Below are positions 1-6,326 of a DNA stretch of 11,539 nucleotides, piece by piece; the stretch's first letter is position 1; each line of letters opens with the position of its first letter. The notes under the pieces are model-generated. The model was given only the letters and a program-made list of their open reading frames with translations. It did not search any database and was not told the origin of the DNA. The DNA comes from an uncultured Ruminococcus sp. (GTDB lineage Bacteria; Bacillota; Clostridia; Oscillospirales; Ruminococcaceae). The translations under genes were made by a program, and so were the position numbers. Where the stretch lies: contig CAJTLC010000033.1 in assembly GCA_910576995.1 (NCBI GenBank), positions 1-11,539 of the forward strand, read 5' to 3'.

Positions 1-2
1 GG

Positions 3-74
3 CTTAACAATTTAAACGAGTTTACGGTCTATCCGGAAGACATAAATATCGGCGACGGGGTGGTAATAGTATGA
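3..74 (+). CDS. 3' end of an upstream gene, product unknown (partial)
   Basis: An open frame enters from the left edge and reads 23 codons (ending NIGDGVVIV) before a TGA at 72-74. The stop overlaps the ATG of the next gene in an ATGA arrangement, the same coupling used twice more downstream, which is the main reason to believe it is real coding sequence. Too little remains to assign a family. It is probably another member of the exported/membrane module that follows. Confidence 0.6.
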   Translation, partial: LNNLNEFTVYPEDINIGDGVVIV

Positions 75-1186
75 AAAAGTTTATAGCTGTAATAATGGGC
101 TTAATAATAACCGCGGGCATAGTCTGCGGCTTCGGCTTTGTATCGCGCAGGGACGGCAAATGGTTTCAGGAATCGGACATGTCCAAATGGCATATAAAGA
201 ACGAAAATCCGGATAATACGGACAACTCCGAAGAACAGACCGGCGTCGTAGCATATACTTCGGACGGCGAAGCGTTGGAAGCGGGCGGCAGTTATGCCAT
301 GCCCGTAGCGTATACATATCTCGGAGCGAGGAGCGAGGAGCAAAACGAAGATAATACGGAATATTTTTCCCCTACAATCGAGCTTACGGCGAACATAGAC
401 AACCCGTATATTAATCCGGTATACGAATGGTCTGTATCGTTTGCGAACCCTTCTTCCGAATGGGCAAAAGATAAAATAGCAAGCGGCTATATCGGAGTTT
501 TACCGTTTGGCGACAACCAGCAAAGCGCGCGGATAACATACCATAACAATTTTGCCGAACAAATAATTATAAAGGTAAGTATCAGCGGACAAGCAGACGC
601 CAATTACACAACGTGCACTGTAAACTGTGTAAAGAAAGCGCAGCTTGACAGGACCGAGTGTATAGACAATCACGATTTTAACGGCAACCCTTTTAATTTC
701 GGCACCAGAGTAGACTACGGAGCGGGAACGGTCATAGGCGATTTCAAGCTAAATTCTTTTACGGTTGAATTAAGCTATACGTTAAAGGAGGAAATACAAA
801 AGTTTCTTACATTTGCCGTAGAGTTTAAAGCCTACACCGCGCCGGAAGCAGTTGAAACTTACTGTTTGGACGGAATATTTTACGTACGTTGCTATTTGGT
901 ATACTCTGACTTTATTGTCGGCTACGAGGAATACGACACTGCGCACAAGGACGCTATAAAATACGCATGGTATCACGGTTATGAAGCAGACCGCAAGGCC
1001 AATTACTGGCGCGGTAATCTGGATACGAATATAAGCGTTAACTATGAAAAATACGGCTACACAATAAAAAATAACATGAAAAAAGAAAGCACAGCCGGCT
1101 ATATAACGGGCAATGAAAACGGTGCCGGTATTGTTCCGAATGTAACGCTTAACAAAACGGATATATCAACCGGCGGACAGGTATGA
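71..1186 (+). CDS. Exported protein with bacterial Ig-like domain, function unknown
   Basis: The 371-aa protein starts with a Lys-Lys N-terminus and a hydrophobic stretch (residues about 4-24), a signal peptide or N-terminal anchor; no second membrane segment is visible. Residues about 40-60 are a polar, Asn/Asp/Glu-rich linker. Residues about 102-188 look like a bacterial Ig-like (BIg) fold: 'ELTANIDNP', 'YEWSVSFANPSSEWA', then 'AEQIIIKVSISG' and 'YTTCTVNCVKK'. From memory this matches a pattern common in exported proteins of uncultured Bacillota mobile elements. Residues 190-371 are not recognised. The start is supported by a GGGGTGG sequence about 7 bases upstream and the ATGA overlap with the preceding gene. 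The next gene begins one base after its stop. I infer a surface or virion-associated role; a cell-wall adhesin-like protein is an alternative. A Cys at residue 19 lacks a normal lipobox. Confidence 0.85.
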   Translation: MKKFIAVIMGLIITAGIVCGFGFVSRRDGKWFQESDMSKWHIKNENPDNTDNSEEQTGVVAYTSDGEALEAGGSYAMPVAYTYLGARSEEQNEDNTEYFSPTIELTANIDNPYINPVYEWSVSFANPSSEWAKDKIASGYIGVLPFGDNQQSARITYHNNFAEQIIIKVSISGQADANYTTCTVNCVKKAQLDRTECIDNHDFNGNPFNFGTRVDYGAGTVIGDFKLNSFTVELSYTLKEEIQKFLTFAVEFKAYTAPEAVETYCLDGIFYVRCYLVYSDFIVGYEEYDTAHKDAIKYAWYHGYEADRKANYWRGNLDTNISVNYEKYGYTIKNNMKKESTAGYITGNENGAGIVPNVTLNKTDISTGGQV

Positions 1187-1187
1187 C

Positions 1188-2891
1188 ATGCGGCGGATAA
1201 AATACATAAGTGTAGCGGCAATTGCGGCGTTACTGGTCTTAATAACTTTAATAACACTAATGACAAGCGGCATAAAAGTTTATGCCGCTACAACGCTATA
1301 CACAAGCGCGCTTGAAGATTTGCAGCGGGACAGCTCCTTTGACTTCGAAGCTTATCCGGTAGACGATAAAGATTATTCGTTAAAGGTCATTCAGATAGCG
1401 GAAAGCTCGGACGGCGAATTGTTTATTTACGTTTACCAACCTTGCGCAAGGGGGAAAGATTTGCGGGCAACGACAATAAGACTGTCGCAAACTACCGGCA
1501 TAAACATTTCTCCGAAAGATTACAAACTTACTTTTTTAAATTCTTCGGGCGTGTTTTACAAATACAAAGTCGAGGGTTTGGAACTGAAAAAAAGCGTAGT
1601 CCGTTATTATGACATAACGGCGATACACCGTCCTTTCGATAAACTCATCGACGAGGGTGTCGGCGGCGGAAACATTGTCAACGAAGTTGTATATAAAGTC
1701 GGTCAGGTCTGGACGGCTACCACTCTGGACGGAAAAGTCAGTTACGTCATGGACGAAACCGAAACGATAGAAATTACGAACAAATACGTCGGGTTTGCGC
1801 AATACGACGAGGGAACAAAGGTCGGCTGGGGCATAACGAACGGTACGACCCGCGCGCACTTTATAGCCTTTTCCACTAATCACAATATAGACAAGCTTAT
1901 CTCCGTCGACGTCGGATTTAAGGAACAATCCGTTTCATGCAAACTGTGTTTGAACCCGATACATTTAAATCATGATTACAAGGAATACCATGATTACAAA
2001 TTCGGAGAGCAGTACCAACACCAACCCGACCCGCTTACTATCCACTATACGGACAAGGTGACTGCGGATAAATACACTTGGAACAGAATACGCAGTACAG
2101 CGGACTTTTTGAAAGACGAAATAAACAAGGACTATGTTATTACTTCCGACGGATTAAAAGATATATCCGGCACGCAATGGATATTAAACTTTTATGAGAC
2201 GCAGGTAGAAGTAAAAGTCGACGGTATTTGGACTTTATTGTTAAGCTCTTGGGCGTCGTTGTTTGTGGGCGACGCGGACGTCAGATATAATCGCGTTTCG
2301 GACGTGACAATATTACGGCTTAGCTTCGAAACGAACGGAGATTATTACAACCTCGGTGTAGTGGACAACAAGCAGACGGGAAGCGGCAAGCCGATAAACG
2401 TTTCCACGAAAGACCCTTCGGACGTTCCTTGGTGGGTATGGGTGATAATAGTCGCGGCGGTGGTTATAGTCGCATTAATTCTGATATGCGTATTCGTGCC
2501 GGGCGCGGCTCCGGCAATCGGGCGCGGAATGCTGTTAATCGGCAAGGGAATAATATTCGGAATCTACTATTTATTTTACGGCTTGTTTTGGGTCGTTTCT
2601 CTGCCGTTCAGGGGCATTGCCTTTTTGTATAAAAAAATGAAAAAGCGACTGTACGAAAAGGGAAAACAAAAAGAATATGTGCGGCAACAAAAATTGAACC
2701 GTAAAGCAAGTATGGAAGTTGCCCGTTACCAAAATACGCTTGTCCGCAAAGAGCAAGTCAGGCAGGATAAATTAAAATTTAAAGACGAGGTAAAAGCAGA
2801 GCAGCGTAAAAGCAAGCAGGCTACGAAATCTGCGAATAAACGAAAGAAAAAGTCTGCAAAGCAACGTAAAAAAGGCGGCAAGAAAAAATGA
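1188..2891 (+). CDS. Large membrane-anchored exported protein with Lys-rich cytoplasmic tail
   Basis: The 567-aa protein has an N-terminal signal peptide (MRRIK plus a hydrophobic core, residues about 7-33, likely cleaved after VYA). A large ectodomain follows (about 35-405) with a 'SLKVIQIAESSDGELFIYVYQP' type segment that I recall from unannotated Bacillota mobile-element proteins. Near residues 244-260 there is a Cys-x2-Cys and a His-rich stretch containing a duplicated HDYKEY/HDYKFG. Residues about 411-438 (opening PWWVWVIIVAAVV) form a strong membrane helix and about 447-482 a second hydrophobic region. The last 85 residues are extremely Lys/Arg-rich. The layout (signal peptide, large outside domain, C-terminal anchor) resembles a filamentous-phage adsorption protein (pIII), but the basic tail is much longer than usual; the pIII comparison is inference. 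It starts one base after the previous stop, so coupled translation is likely, and overlaps the next gene as ATGA. Confidence 0.85.
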   Translation: MRRIKYISVAAIAALLVLITLITLMTSGIKVYAATTLYTSALEDLQRDSSFDFEAYPVDDKDYSLKVIQIAESSDGELFIYVYQPCARGKDLRATTIRLSQTTGINISPKDYKLTFLNSSGVFYKYKVEGLELKKSVVRYYDITAIHRPFDKLIDEGVGGGNIVNEVVYKVGQVWTATTLDGKVSYVMDETETIEITNKYVGFAQYDEGTKVGWGITNGTTRAHFIAFSTNHNIDKLISVDVGFKEQSVSCKLCLNPIHLNHDYKEYHDYKFGEQYQHQPDPLTIHYTDKVTADKYTWNRIRSTADFLKDEINKDYVITSDGLKDISGTQWILNFYETQVEVKVDGIWTLLLSSWASLFVGDADVRYNRVSDVTILRLSFETNGDYYNLGVVDNKQTGSGKPINVSTKDPSDVPWWVWVIIVAAVVIVALILICVFVPGAAPAIGRGMLLIGKGIIFGIYYLFYGLFWVVSLPFRGIAFLYKKMKKRLYEKGKQKEYVRQQKLNRKASMEVARYQNTLVRKEQVRQDKLKFKDEVKAEQRKSKQATKSANKRKKKSAKQRKKGGKKK

Positions 2892-3094
2892 AAGGTCTTA
2901 CTATGTTTTTCTCATTGGCTTTTACGGTTAGCCTACTTGCAAGGATATTGTTTGGATATTACGTCTACAAGGTTCCGGTATTCGGGTCGTTATTAACGCT
3001 TTTAACGTGGCTCAGCGTCGCCTTCGGTATTCTTATGGTGTTATTTGTCGTCCTTATAGTAATTAAGGCGTTTAAAAGAAATAAAGAAGACTAA
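2888..3094 (+). CDS. Small membrane protein with two predicted helices
   Basis: This 68-aa protein is mostly hydrophobic: one segment at residues about 5-25, a short polar-aromatic loop (GYYVYKVP), a second segment at about 33-60, and a charged C-terminus (KAFKRNKED). The ATG overlaps the stop of the 567-aa gene (ATGA), so the two are translationally coupled. The pattern of hydrophobic N-terminus, short loop, hydrophobic helix and basic tail is compatible with small coat or assembly proteins of filamentous phages, but also with a holin or any small integral membrane protein. No clear signal-peptidase site is visible. The product is not recognised. Confidence 0.8.
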   Translation: MKGLTMFFSLAFTVSLLARILFGYYVYKVPVFGSLLTLLTWLSVAFGILMVLFVVLIVIKAFKRNKED

Positions 3095-3105
3095 GGAGAA
3101 AAGCA

Positions 3106-3432
3106 ATGAAAGAAATAAAAAGTAACAGAGAATTAGCAAGAGATCGTAAAGCGACAGAAAGCATAATTGCTACAATCTGCGGAAATACAGCTCCGGGACA
3201 GAGAACCGTCAGCGCTGCATGGGTTGCACTAGCAAGTGGAACCCATAACATAGATAAAGTTAACAAAGTAATGGATCATTACGGTTTAAAAATTAAAAAC
3301 GGCGAAATAGATTTGTCGGGCAAAGCAAATTTAGGCGGGGCTTATAAAGAGATTCTCGTTAAACGGCAGAAGGCTTTGGACGAATATTTAAAACGTCAAA
3401 AAGCAAAGAAACAATCAAAAAAGCGGAAGTGA
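3106..3432 (+). CDS. Small basic protein, function unknown
   Basis: The 108-aa protein is preceded by a strong ribosome binding site (AAGGAGAAAAGCA) seven bases before the ATG. Residues 1-65 could form a compact helical domain, including 'RTVSAAWVALASGTHNIDKVNKVMDHYG'. Residues about 80-108 are a Lys/Arg-rich helix ending in KKQSKKRK. No family is recognised. It sits 11 bases after the small membrane protein. A hairpin overlaps its stop codon, so it may close a transcriptional or processing segment. The basic tail suggests nucleic-acid contact, by inference only. Confidence 0.75.
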   Translation: MKEIKSNRELARDRKATESIIATICGNTAPGQRTVSAAWVALASGTHNIDKVNKVMDHYGLKIKNGEIDLSGKANLGGAYKEILVKRQKALDEYLKRQKAKKQSKKRK

Positions 3433-3441
3433 TTTCCGCTT
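3421..3441 (+). terminator. Hairpin overlapping the stop codon of the 108-aa gene
   Basis: AAGCGGAA (3421-3428) and TTCCGCTT (3434-3441) form a perfect 8-bp stem around a 5-base loop containing the TGA stop. An A-rich stretch precedes it, but it is followed by AACATG instead of a T run, so it is a weak terminator at best. It could instead be an mRNA-processing or stabilising hairpin. Confidence 0.35.
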
Positions 3442-3444
3442 AAC

Positions 3445-3537
3445 ATGCCGCCGGCGGAGGGAAACCTTCAAAGCGGCTTTCGACCACGGCTCCGGCGTTT
3501 GGTGGCTCTTACGTCGGGGTTGCTGGTAAGGTTATGA
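3445..3537 (+). ncRNA. Candidate structured RNA element in the only sizeable gap inside the gene cluster
   Basis: The 147-base gap between two genes contains a nested inverted arrangement. AACCTT (3463-3468) pairs with AAGGTT (3528-3533). AGCGGC (3472-3477) pairs, with G-U pairs, to GTTGCT (3519-3524). CGAC (3481-3484) pairs with GTCG (3513-3516), and CAC (3485-3487) with GTG (3502-3504). A CCGCCGGCGG palindrome lies just 5' of it (3448-3457). The segment also encodes a 30-codon Arg/Leu-rich frame from the ATG at 3445 with no ribosome binding site, which I regard as spurious. A cis-regulatory leader for the downstream genes or a small RNA are both possible. No known riboswitch class is recognised. 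Confidence 0.35.
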
Positions 3538-3579
3538 CTCTTCACGGAGAAAAAAATAAAAATTAAAGAGGTCGAAAAA

Positions 3580-3816
3580 ATGAACAACAGAAGAATTATT
3601 AAAGGCAAATTGTACTTGAACGAGAACGGAAGGCTTGCTATAGAGGACGGGTGCAATGGCGAATACGAGTTCCATTGCGGTTACGGCGTGGAACTTTTTC
3701 TGTGCGGTAAATGGCTGTCAACGCGTATAGAGGCGGACATGCTAAGCTGCGAATATTACGCCGTAGGACTGCGCGGGTTGAAGCTTGAAGGCTTGCCCGC
3801 CCGTGTGCGTGTGTGA
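3580..3816 (+). CDS. DUF5348-like small protein
   Basis: The 78-aa protein fits the layout I associate with DUF5348, a small beta-rich family common in Bacillota mobile elements: an opening 'KGKLYLNENGRLAI', a central 'YEFHCGYGVELFLCGKWLSTRIE' type core, and a closing 'EYYAVGLRGLKLEGLPARV'. Its biochemical role is unknown. The start has AAAGAGG at a suitable distance. Its stop codon is embedded in the ribosome binding site of the next gene (GTGTGAGGTGG), so the two are tightly linked. The family assignment is from memory of the pattern and is moderately secure. Confidence 0.75.
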   Translation: MNNRRIIKGKLYLNENGRLAIEDGCNGEYEFHCGYGVELFLCGKWLSTRIEADMLSCEYYAVGLRGLKLEGLPARVRV

Positions 3817-3825
3817 GGTGGCAAA

Positions 3826-4032
3826 ATGGAAGAAAAGAAAGTTTTGCAGGCGCTCGTAGAAAATTTGTATTTATCTATCGACGAAAGTAACGGAACGAAG
3901 TTCGAAGTGTACTCTTATGAAAAGTTGGCCCGCGCGTATGCTATAGCAAAGCAACTTTACGAGTATGATTGTGTAGATCAGGAAGAAGTGGAGGACTTCG
4001 TTAAAGCAGTTATGCGGAGGGTGGAAAAATGA
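3826..4032 (+). CDS. Small acidic protein, function unknown
   Basis: The 68-aa, Glu-rich protein is probably mostly helical ('KVLQALVENLYLSID', 'EKLARAYAIAKQLYEYD', 'EEVEDFVKAVMRRVEK'). No family is recognised. A strong GAGGTGG ribosome binding site overlaps the preceding stop codon, and its own stop overlaps the next ATG as ATGA, so it is probably translated together with the 460-aa protein. A small partner or antirepressor-like protein for its neighbour is conceivable, but nothing in the sequence shows this. Confidence 0.75.
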   Translation: MEEKKVLQALVENLYLSIDESNGTKFEVYSYEKLARAYAIAKQLYEYDCVDQEEVEDFVKAVMRRVEK

Positions 4033-5411
4033 CCCGTAAGCTATTTCACGAAGAAGAACACAAGACGCAGCTTGCATTTGCTAATGGTTTTGTTGAATCC
4101 GTTTACGGTGATTTAAACGATATAAAGCATAGTTTTTTCCGAATCGGTTTCAGACTTTGTGAAGCTGCCAAGCTGGGATATTATAAAACTCTCGGATACG
4201 CAAATATAACAGATCTTGCGCTTGATAAATTCAATTTTTCAAAAAGCACTACATATGAGCTTATGGCGATACACGAGCTTGCGCGCGGCGAAACGCCGCT
4301 ATTAATGGCGCCGCAATACGAAGAATTTTCTCAGTCACAGCTCAGAGAACTTTGCCGTTTAAAAATGGATGCTCCCGGATTTATGCGTATAGTTAAGCCT
4401 TCTGATAAAGTAGCGACAATAGGTTTTGCTGTGACGTTCTGGAACAAGTACGTATTTAAACATTCAGGTGGTCCGCAGGTTAAAAATATCAATGATCTTT
4501 TAGAGCTGGATATTGATACGCCTTTGGACGCGGTAGAGCGTGTTTTGGAAATGCGGAAAGCTCGAAAGACTGCAAATTTTGACAGTGTTGAAAATTCCGC
4601 ATATGCGGAAAAATCCGAGCCTGAGCAAGAAAATTACGACGGACAATTACCGGGACAAACTAAACTTAGCCTTGAAGAAGAAACGCCGGACAACAGCAAA
4701 TTTTCCGCATATGCGGAAAATTCAGTAGTTTCGGACAAAGAATATGACGCGCTAATTAAAGATTTAGACGGACTCATAGCCGGGAAACCGCTGCTTACAG
4801 ACGACGAGCTTATCGTGTACTGTTTAAAGAAATACGGTACCGGTACCGAGGGCGGGAAGTTCAGACTTTGCGACAAGGTAAAAGACGGCGATTTTACAAC
4901 AAGCGAATTTATCGACTTTGTTAAAAAAGAATACGGCGGCATTTACATGGGCGGCGCGGATAATTTTCATAAAAGCATTGAAGCAACAAGCCGAGGACTT
5001 GAAATAACGCGGTTATCCGGAGGCGCGCTTATCTTATCATGGTATACGGTTGCCGGAAGAATTAAGCGGCTAATAGAAAGCGGCGAGTATCTGAGCGCAG
5101 AGGAACAGGAAGAATACGCACGAAAGTCTTTAACTCCGGCGTTGAAAAACAGCTACGAAACGGGCGACGGTCTGGAATGGGTAGATCCTGCGCCGGTGGT
5201 TGGCAAGACCGCAATGCAGAGCGTTGCCGAGTTGACACCGCGGCGTCGTACGCGCAGGCAGTATTTATCCGAGCTTCCGGACGAGGAGTTCGTAACGAGC
5301 CTGTTACTGCAGATAGCAAAAGTCTATCCGTTAAAGGGCGACAGCGCGGCTTTAATATCGAGCATGCGCAAACGGCTTATAGAGTGGCTTAACCAACCGC
5401 AAGAGGTGTAG
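4029..5411 (+). CDS. Putative DNA-binding mobile-element protein (HTH-like N-terminus plus polyvalent-protein-type domain)
   Basis: The 460-aa protein has three parts. Residues about 20-112 contain 'YYKTLGYANITDLALDKFNFSKSTTYELM' followed by 'YEEFSQSQLRELCRL', a layout I know from phage/plasmid HTH-type regulators. Residues 180-240 are a polar linker holding two SAYAE repeats, each encoded by a perfect DNA palindrome. Residues about 242-358, with 'KPLLTDDELIVYCLKKYGTG' and 'GGKFRL', then 'FVKKEYGGIYMGG' and 'VAGRIKRLIESGEYLS', resemble a domain embedded in very large helicase/methylase 'polyvalent' proteins of gut conjugative elements. Residues 404-410 are an Arg-rich patch (PRRRTRR) and the C-terminus is helical. 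An excellent GGAGGGTGG site lies before the start. A plausible role is regulation, partition or DNA maintenance, by inference. No nuclease, helicase or ParB catalytic motif is seen. Confidence 0.8.
   Translation: MTRKLFHEEEHKTQLAFANGFVESVYGDLNDIKHSFFRIGFRLCEAAKLGYYKTLGYANITDLALDKFNFSKSTTYELMAIHELARGETPLLMAPQYEEFSQSQLRELCRLKMDAPGFMRIVKPSDKVATIGFAVTFWNKYVFKHSGGPQVKNINDLLELDIDTPLDAVERVLEMRKARKTANFDSVENSAYAEKSEPEQENYDGQLPGQTKLSLEEETPDNSKFSAYAENSVVSDKEYDALIKDLDGLIAGKPLLTDDELIVYCLKKYGTGTEGGKFRLCDKVKDGDFTTSEFIDFVKKEYGGIYMGGADNFHKSIEATSRGLEITRLSGGALILSWYTVAGRIKRLIESGEYLSAEEQEEYARKSLTPALKNSYETGDGLEWVDPAPVVGKTAMQSVAELTPRRRTRRQYLSELPDEEFVTSLLLQIAKVYPLKGDSAALISSMRKRLIEWLNQPQEV
4595..4610. repeat. 16-bp perfect palindrome, copy 1, inside the 460-aa gene
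   Basis: TTCCGCATATGCGGAA is its own reverse complement. It is read in frame as SAYAE (residues 190-194). The same 16 bases recur at 4703-4718. The surrounding bases (AAAA before, AAAT after) do not extend the palindrome. Confidence 0.9.
4699..4722. repeat. 24-bp perfect palindrome, copy 2, inside the 460-aa gene
   Basis: The 16-bp core of copy 1 is extended by AATT outward on both sides, giving 24 perfectly symmetric bases (4699-4722). It is read in frame as FSAYAEN (residues 225-231). Its centre lies exactly 108 bases (36 codons) from the centre of copy 1. No third copy is seen in the window. Confidence 0.9.
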
Positions 5412-5413
5412 AA

Positions 5414-5686
5414 ATGGCACAGCATTTAAAAACAAAGCCTGAATATTTTCAGGCGGTTATAGGCGGCAGAAAACCCATGGAGATACGCTGTAACGACCGA
5501 GACTTTAAACCGGGCGACAGCGTAATTTTAGAGGAGTTCGAGGGGTATTTGGACGTTCCCGCTTGTCCGGACTTCGGAGAGAACTGCCCGCCTGTAGAGT
5601 ATGATACGTACACCGAACAGGACGATTACAAAATCCCCGAAGACTGTAAGCGTCGCCAATGTCAAGCATATCGTAAAGAGCTTTAA
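5414..5686 (+). CDS. DUF3850/ASCH-like protein, apparently shortened at the C-terminus
   Basis: The 90-aa protein opens with the signature I associate with DUF3850, a small ASCH/PUA-related putative RNA-binding family common in phages: 'HLKTKPEYFQAVIGGRKPMEIRCNDRDF' followed by 'KPGDSVILEEFEGY'. A Cys-containing insert follows (residues 50-85). The family normally continues with further strands (a Y-x-x-x-V-T-Y type strand and a terminal gly-y-v-L strand), whereas this protein stops at 'AYRKEL', where those strands would begin. It may be a degenerate or minimal form. AAGAGGTG precedes the start, overlapping the end of the 460-aa gene. The family call is fairly secure; the function is unproven. 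Confidence 0.75.
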   Translation: MAQHLKTKPEYFQAVIGGRKPMEIRCNDRDFKPGDSVILEEFEGYLDVPACPDFGENCPPVEYDTYTEQDDYKIPEDCKRRQCQAYRKEL

Positions 5687-5719
5687 ATTAACAAAGTCAA
5701 CATAAAAGGAGAAAAAACT

Positions 5720-6322
5720 ATGTTCGGAGATAAGAAAAAGAAAACTGAAAAGAAATCAAACAAAGAAGAAAAGTTACCGAAAGTAAAAAAGACAGACGCC
5801 AACGGTGAAAGGCAGAGTATCCCCAAAGGCTATAAAGCAACCGTATCAAAAGACGGTACAATTATAGCTGTATCTAAGACGACGGATTTATCCGGAAAGA
5901 AAAACGGAGCCAAAACGCCAGAAAAGCCAGTTAAATCTGCGGACAATACTAAACCAAAAACATTAAAGCACACGCCCGTTGCGCAGGCGCCCAAGCAGGC
6001 AACAAAGCCCAAGAAAACGCAGAAGCCGCAGATTAAGCACTCTGACAAATACGAGCGCGGTACGGACGAAGGTAAGCCTATTATAATCAAGAAAATAGAG
6101 CCGAGGCGGACGAACAGAAAAGAGTTGCGCAAAGTGGCTAAAATAGGCGGGTACACGGTTTTTGACGGTCCGCGTGCCGGCAAGACGTTCGAGACGCCGA
6201 AAGAAGCGGCGGAGTATGCTGCGGACGTTCTGAAGAAGACGGGAATACTTTATAAAATCGAAAAGACGGACAGGCAGGTCTCGCACACTTATAAAGCAGA
6301 AAACCATAGTCAGAAGAAATGA
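5720..6322 (+). CDS. Lys-rich, largely disordered protein with small C-terminal domain
   Basis: The 200-aa protein has a very strong ribosome binding site (AAAAGGAGAAAAAACT). Residues 1-30 are highly basic. Residues 34-53 could form a short beta hairpin ('PKGYKATVSKDGTIIAVSK'). Residues 55-125 are a Lys/Pro/Thr-rich low-complexity linker. Residues about 142-184 ('GGYTVFDGPRAGKTFETPKEAAEYAADVLKK') look like a small alpha/beta domain of the kind seen in DUF2188-like proteins, a weak resemblance. 'GPRAGKT' is not a P-loop in context. It lies 4 bases upstream of the Zot-like ATPase, suggesting a partner role. Nucleic-acid binding is plausible from composition only. Confidence 0.75.
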   Translation: MFGDKKKKTEKKSNKEEKLPKVKKTDANGERQSIPKGYKATVSKDGTIIAVSKTTDLSGKKNGAKTPEKPVKSADNTKPKTLKHTPVAQAPKQATKPKKTQKPQIKHSDKYERGTDEGKPIIIKKIEPRRTNRKELRKVAKIGGYTVFDGPRAGKTFETPKEAAEYAADVLKKTGILYKIEKTDRQVSHTYKAENHSQKK

Positions 6323-6326
6323 TATA

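Noticed and set aside
85..130. Lipobox in the 371-aa exported protein
   Set aside because: The Cys at residue 19 is preceded by GIV, which lacks the small residues needed at -1, so lipoprotein processing is unlikely.
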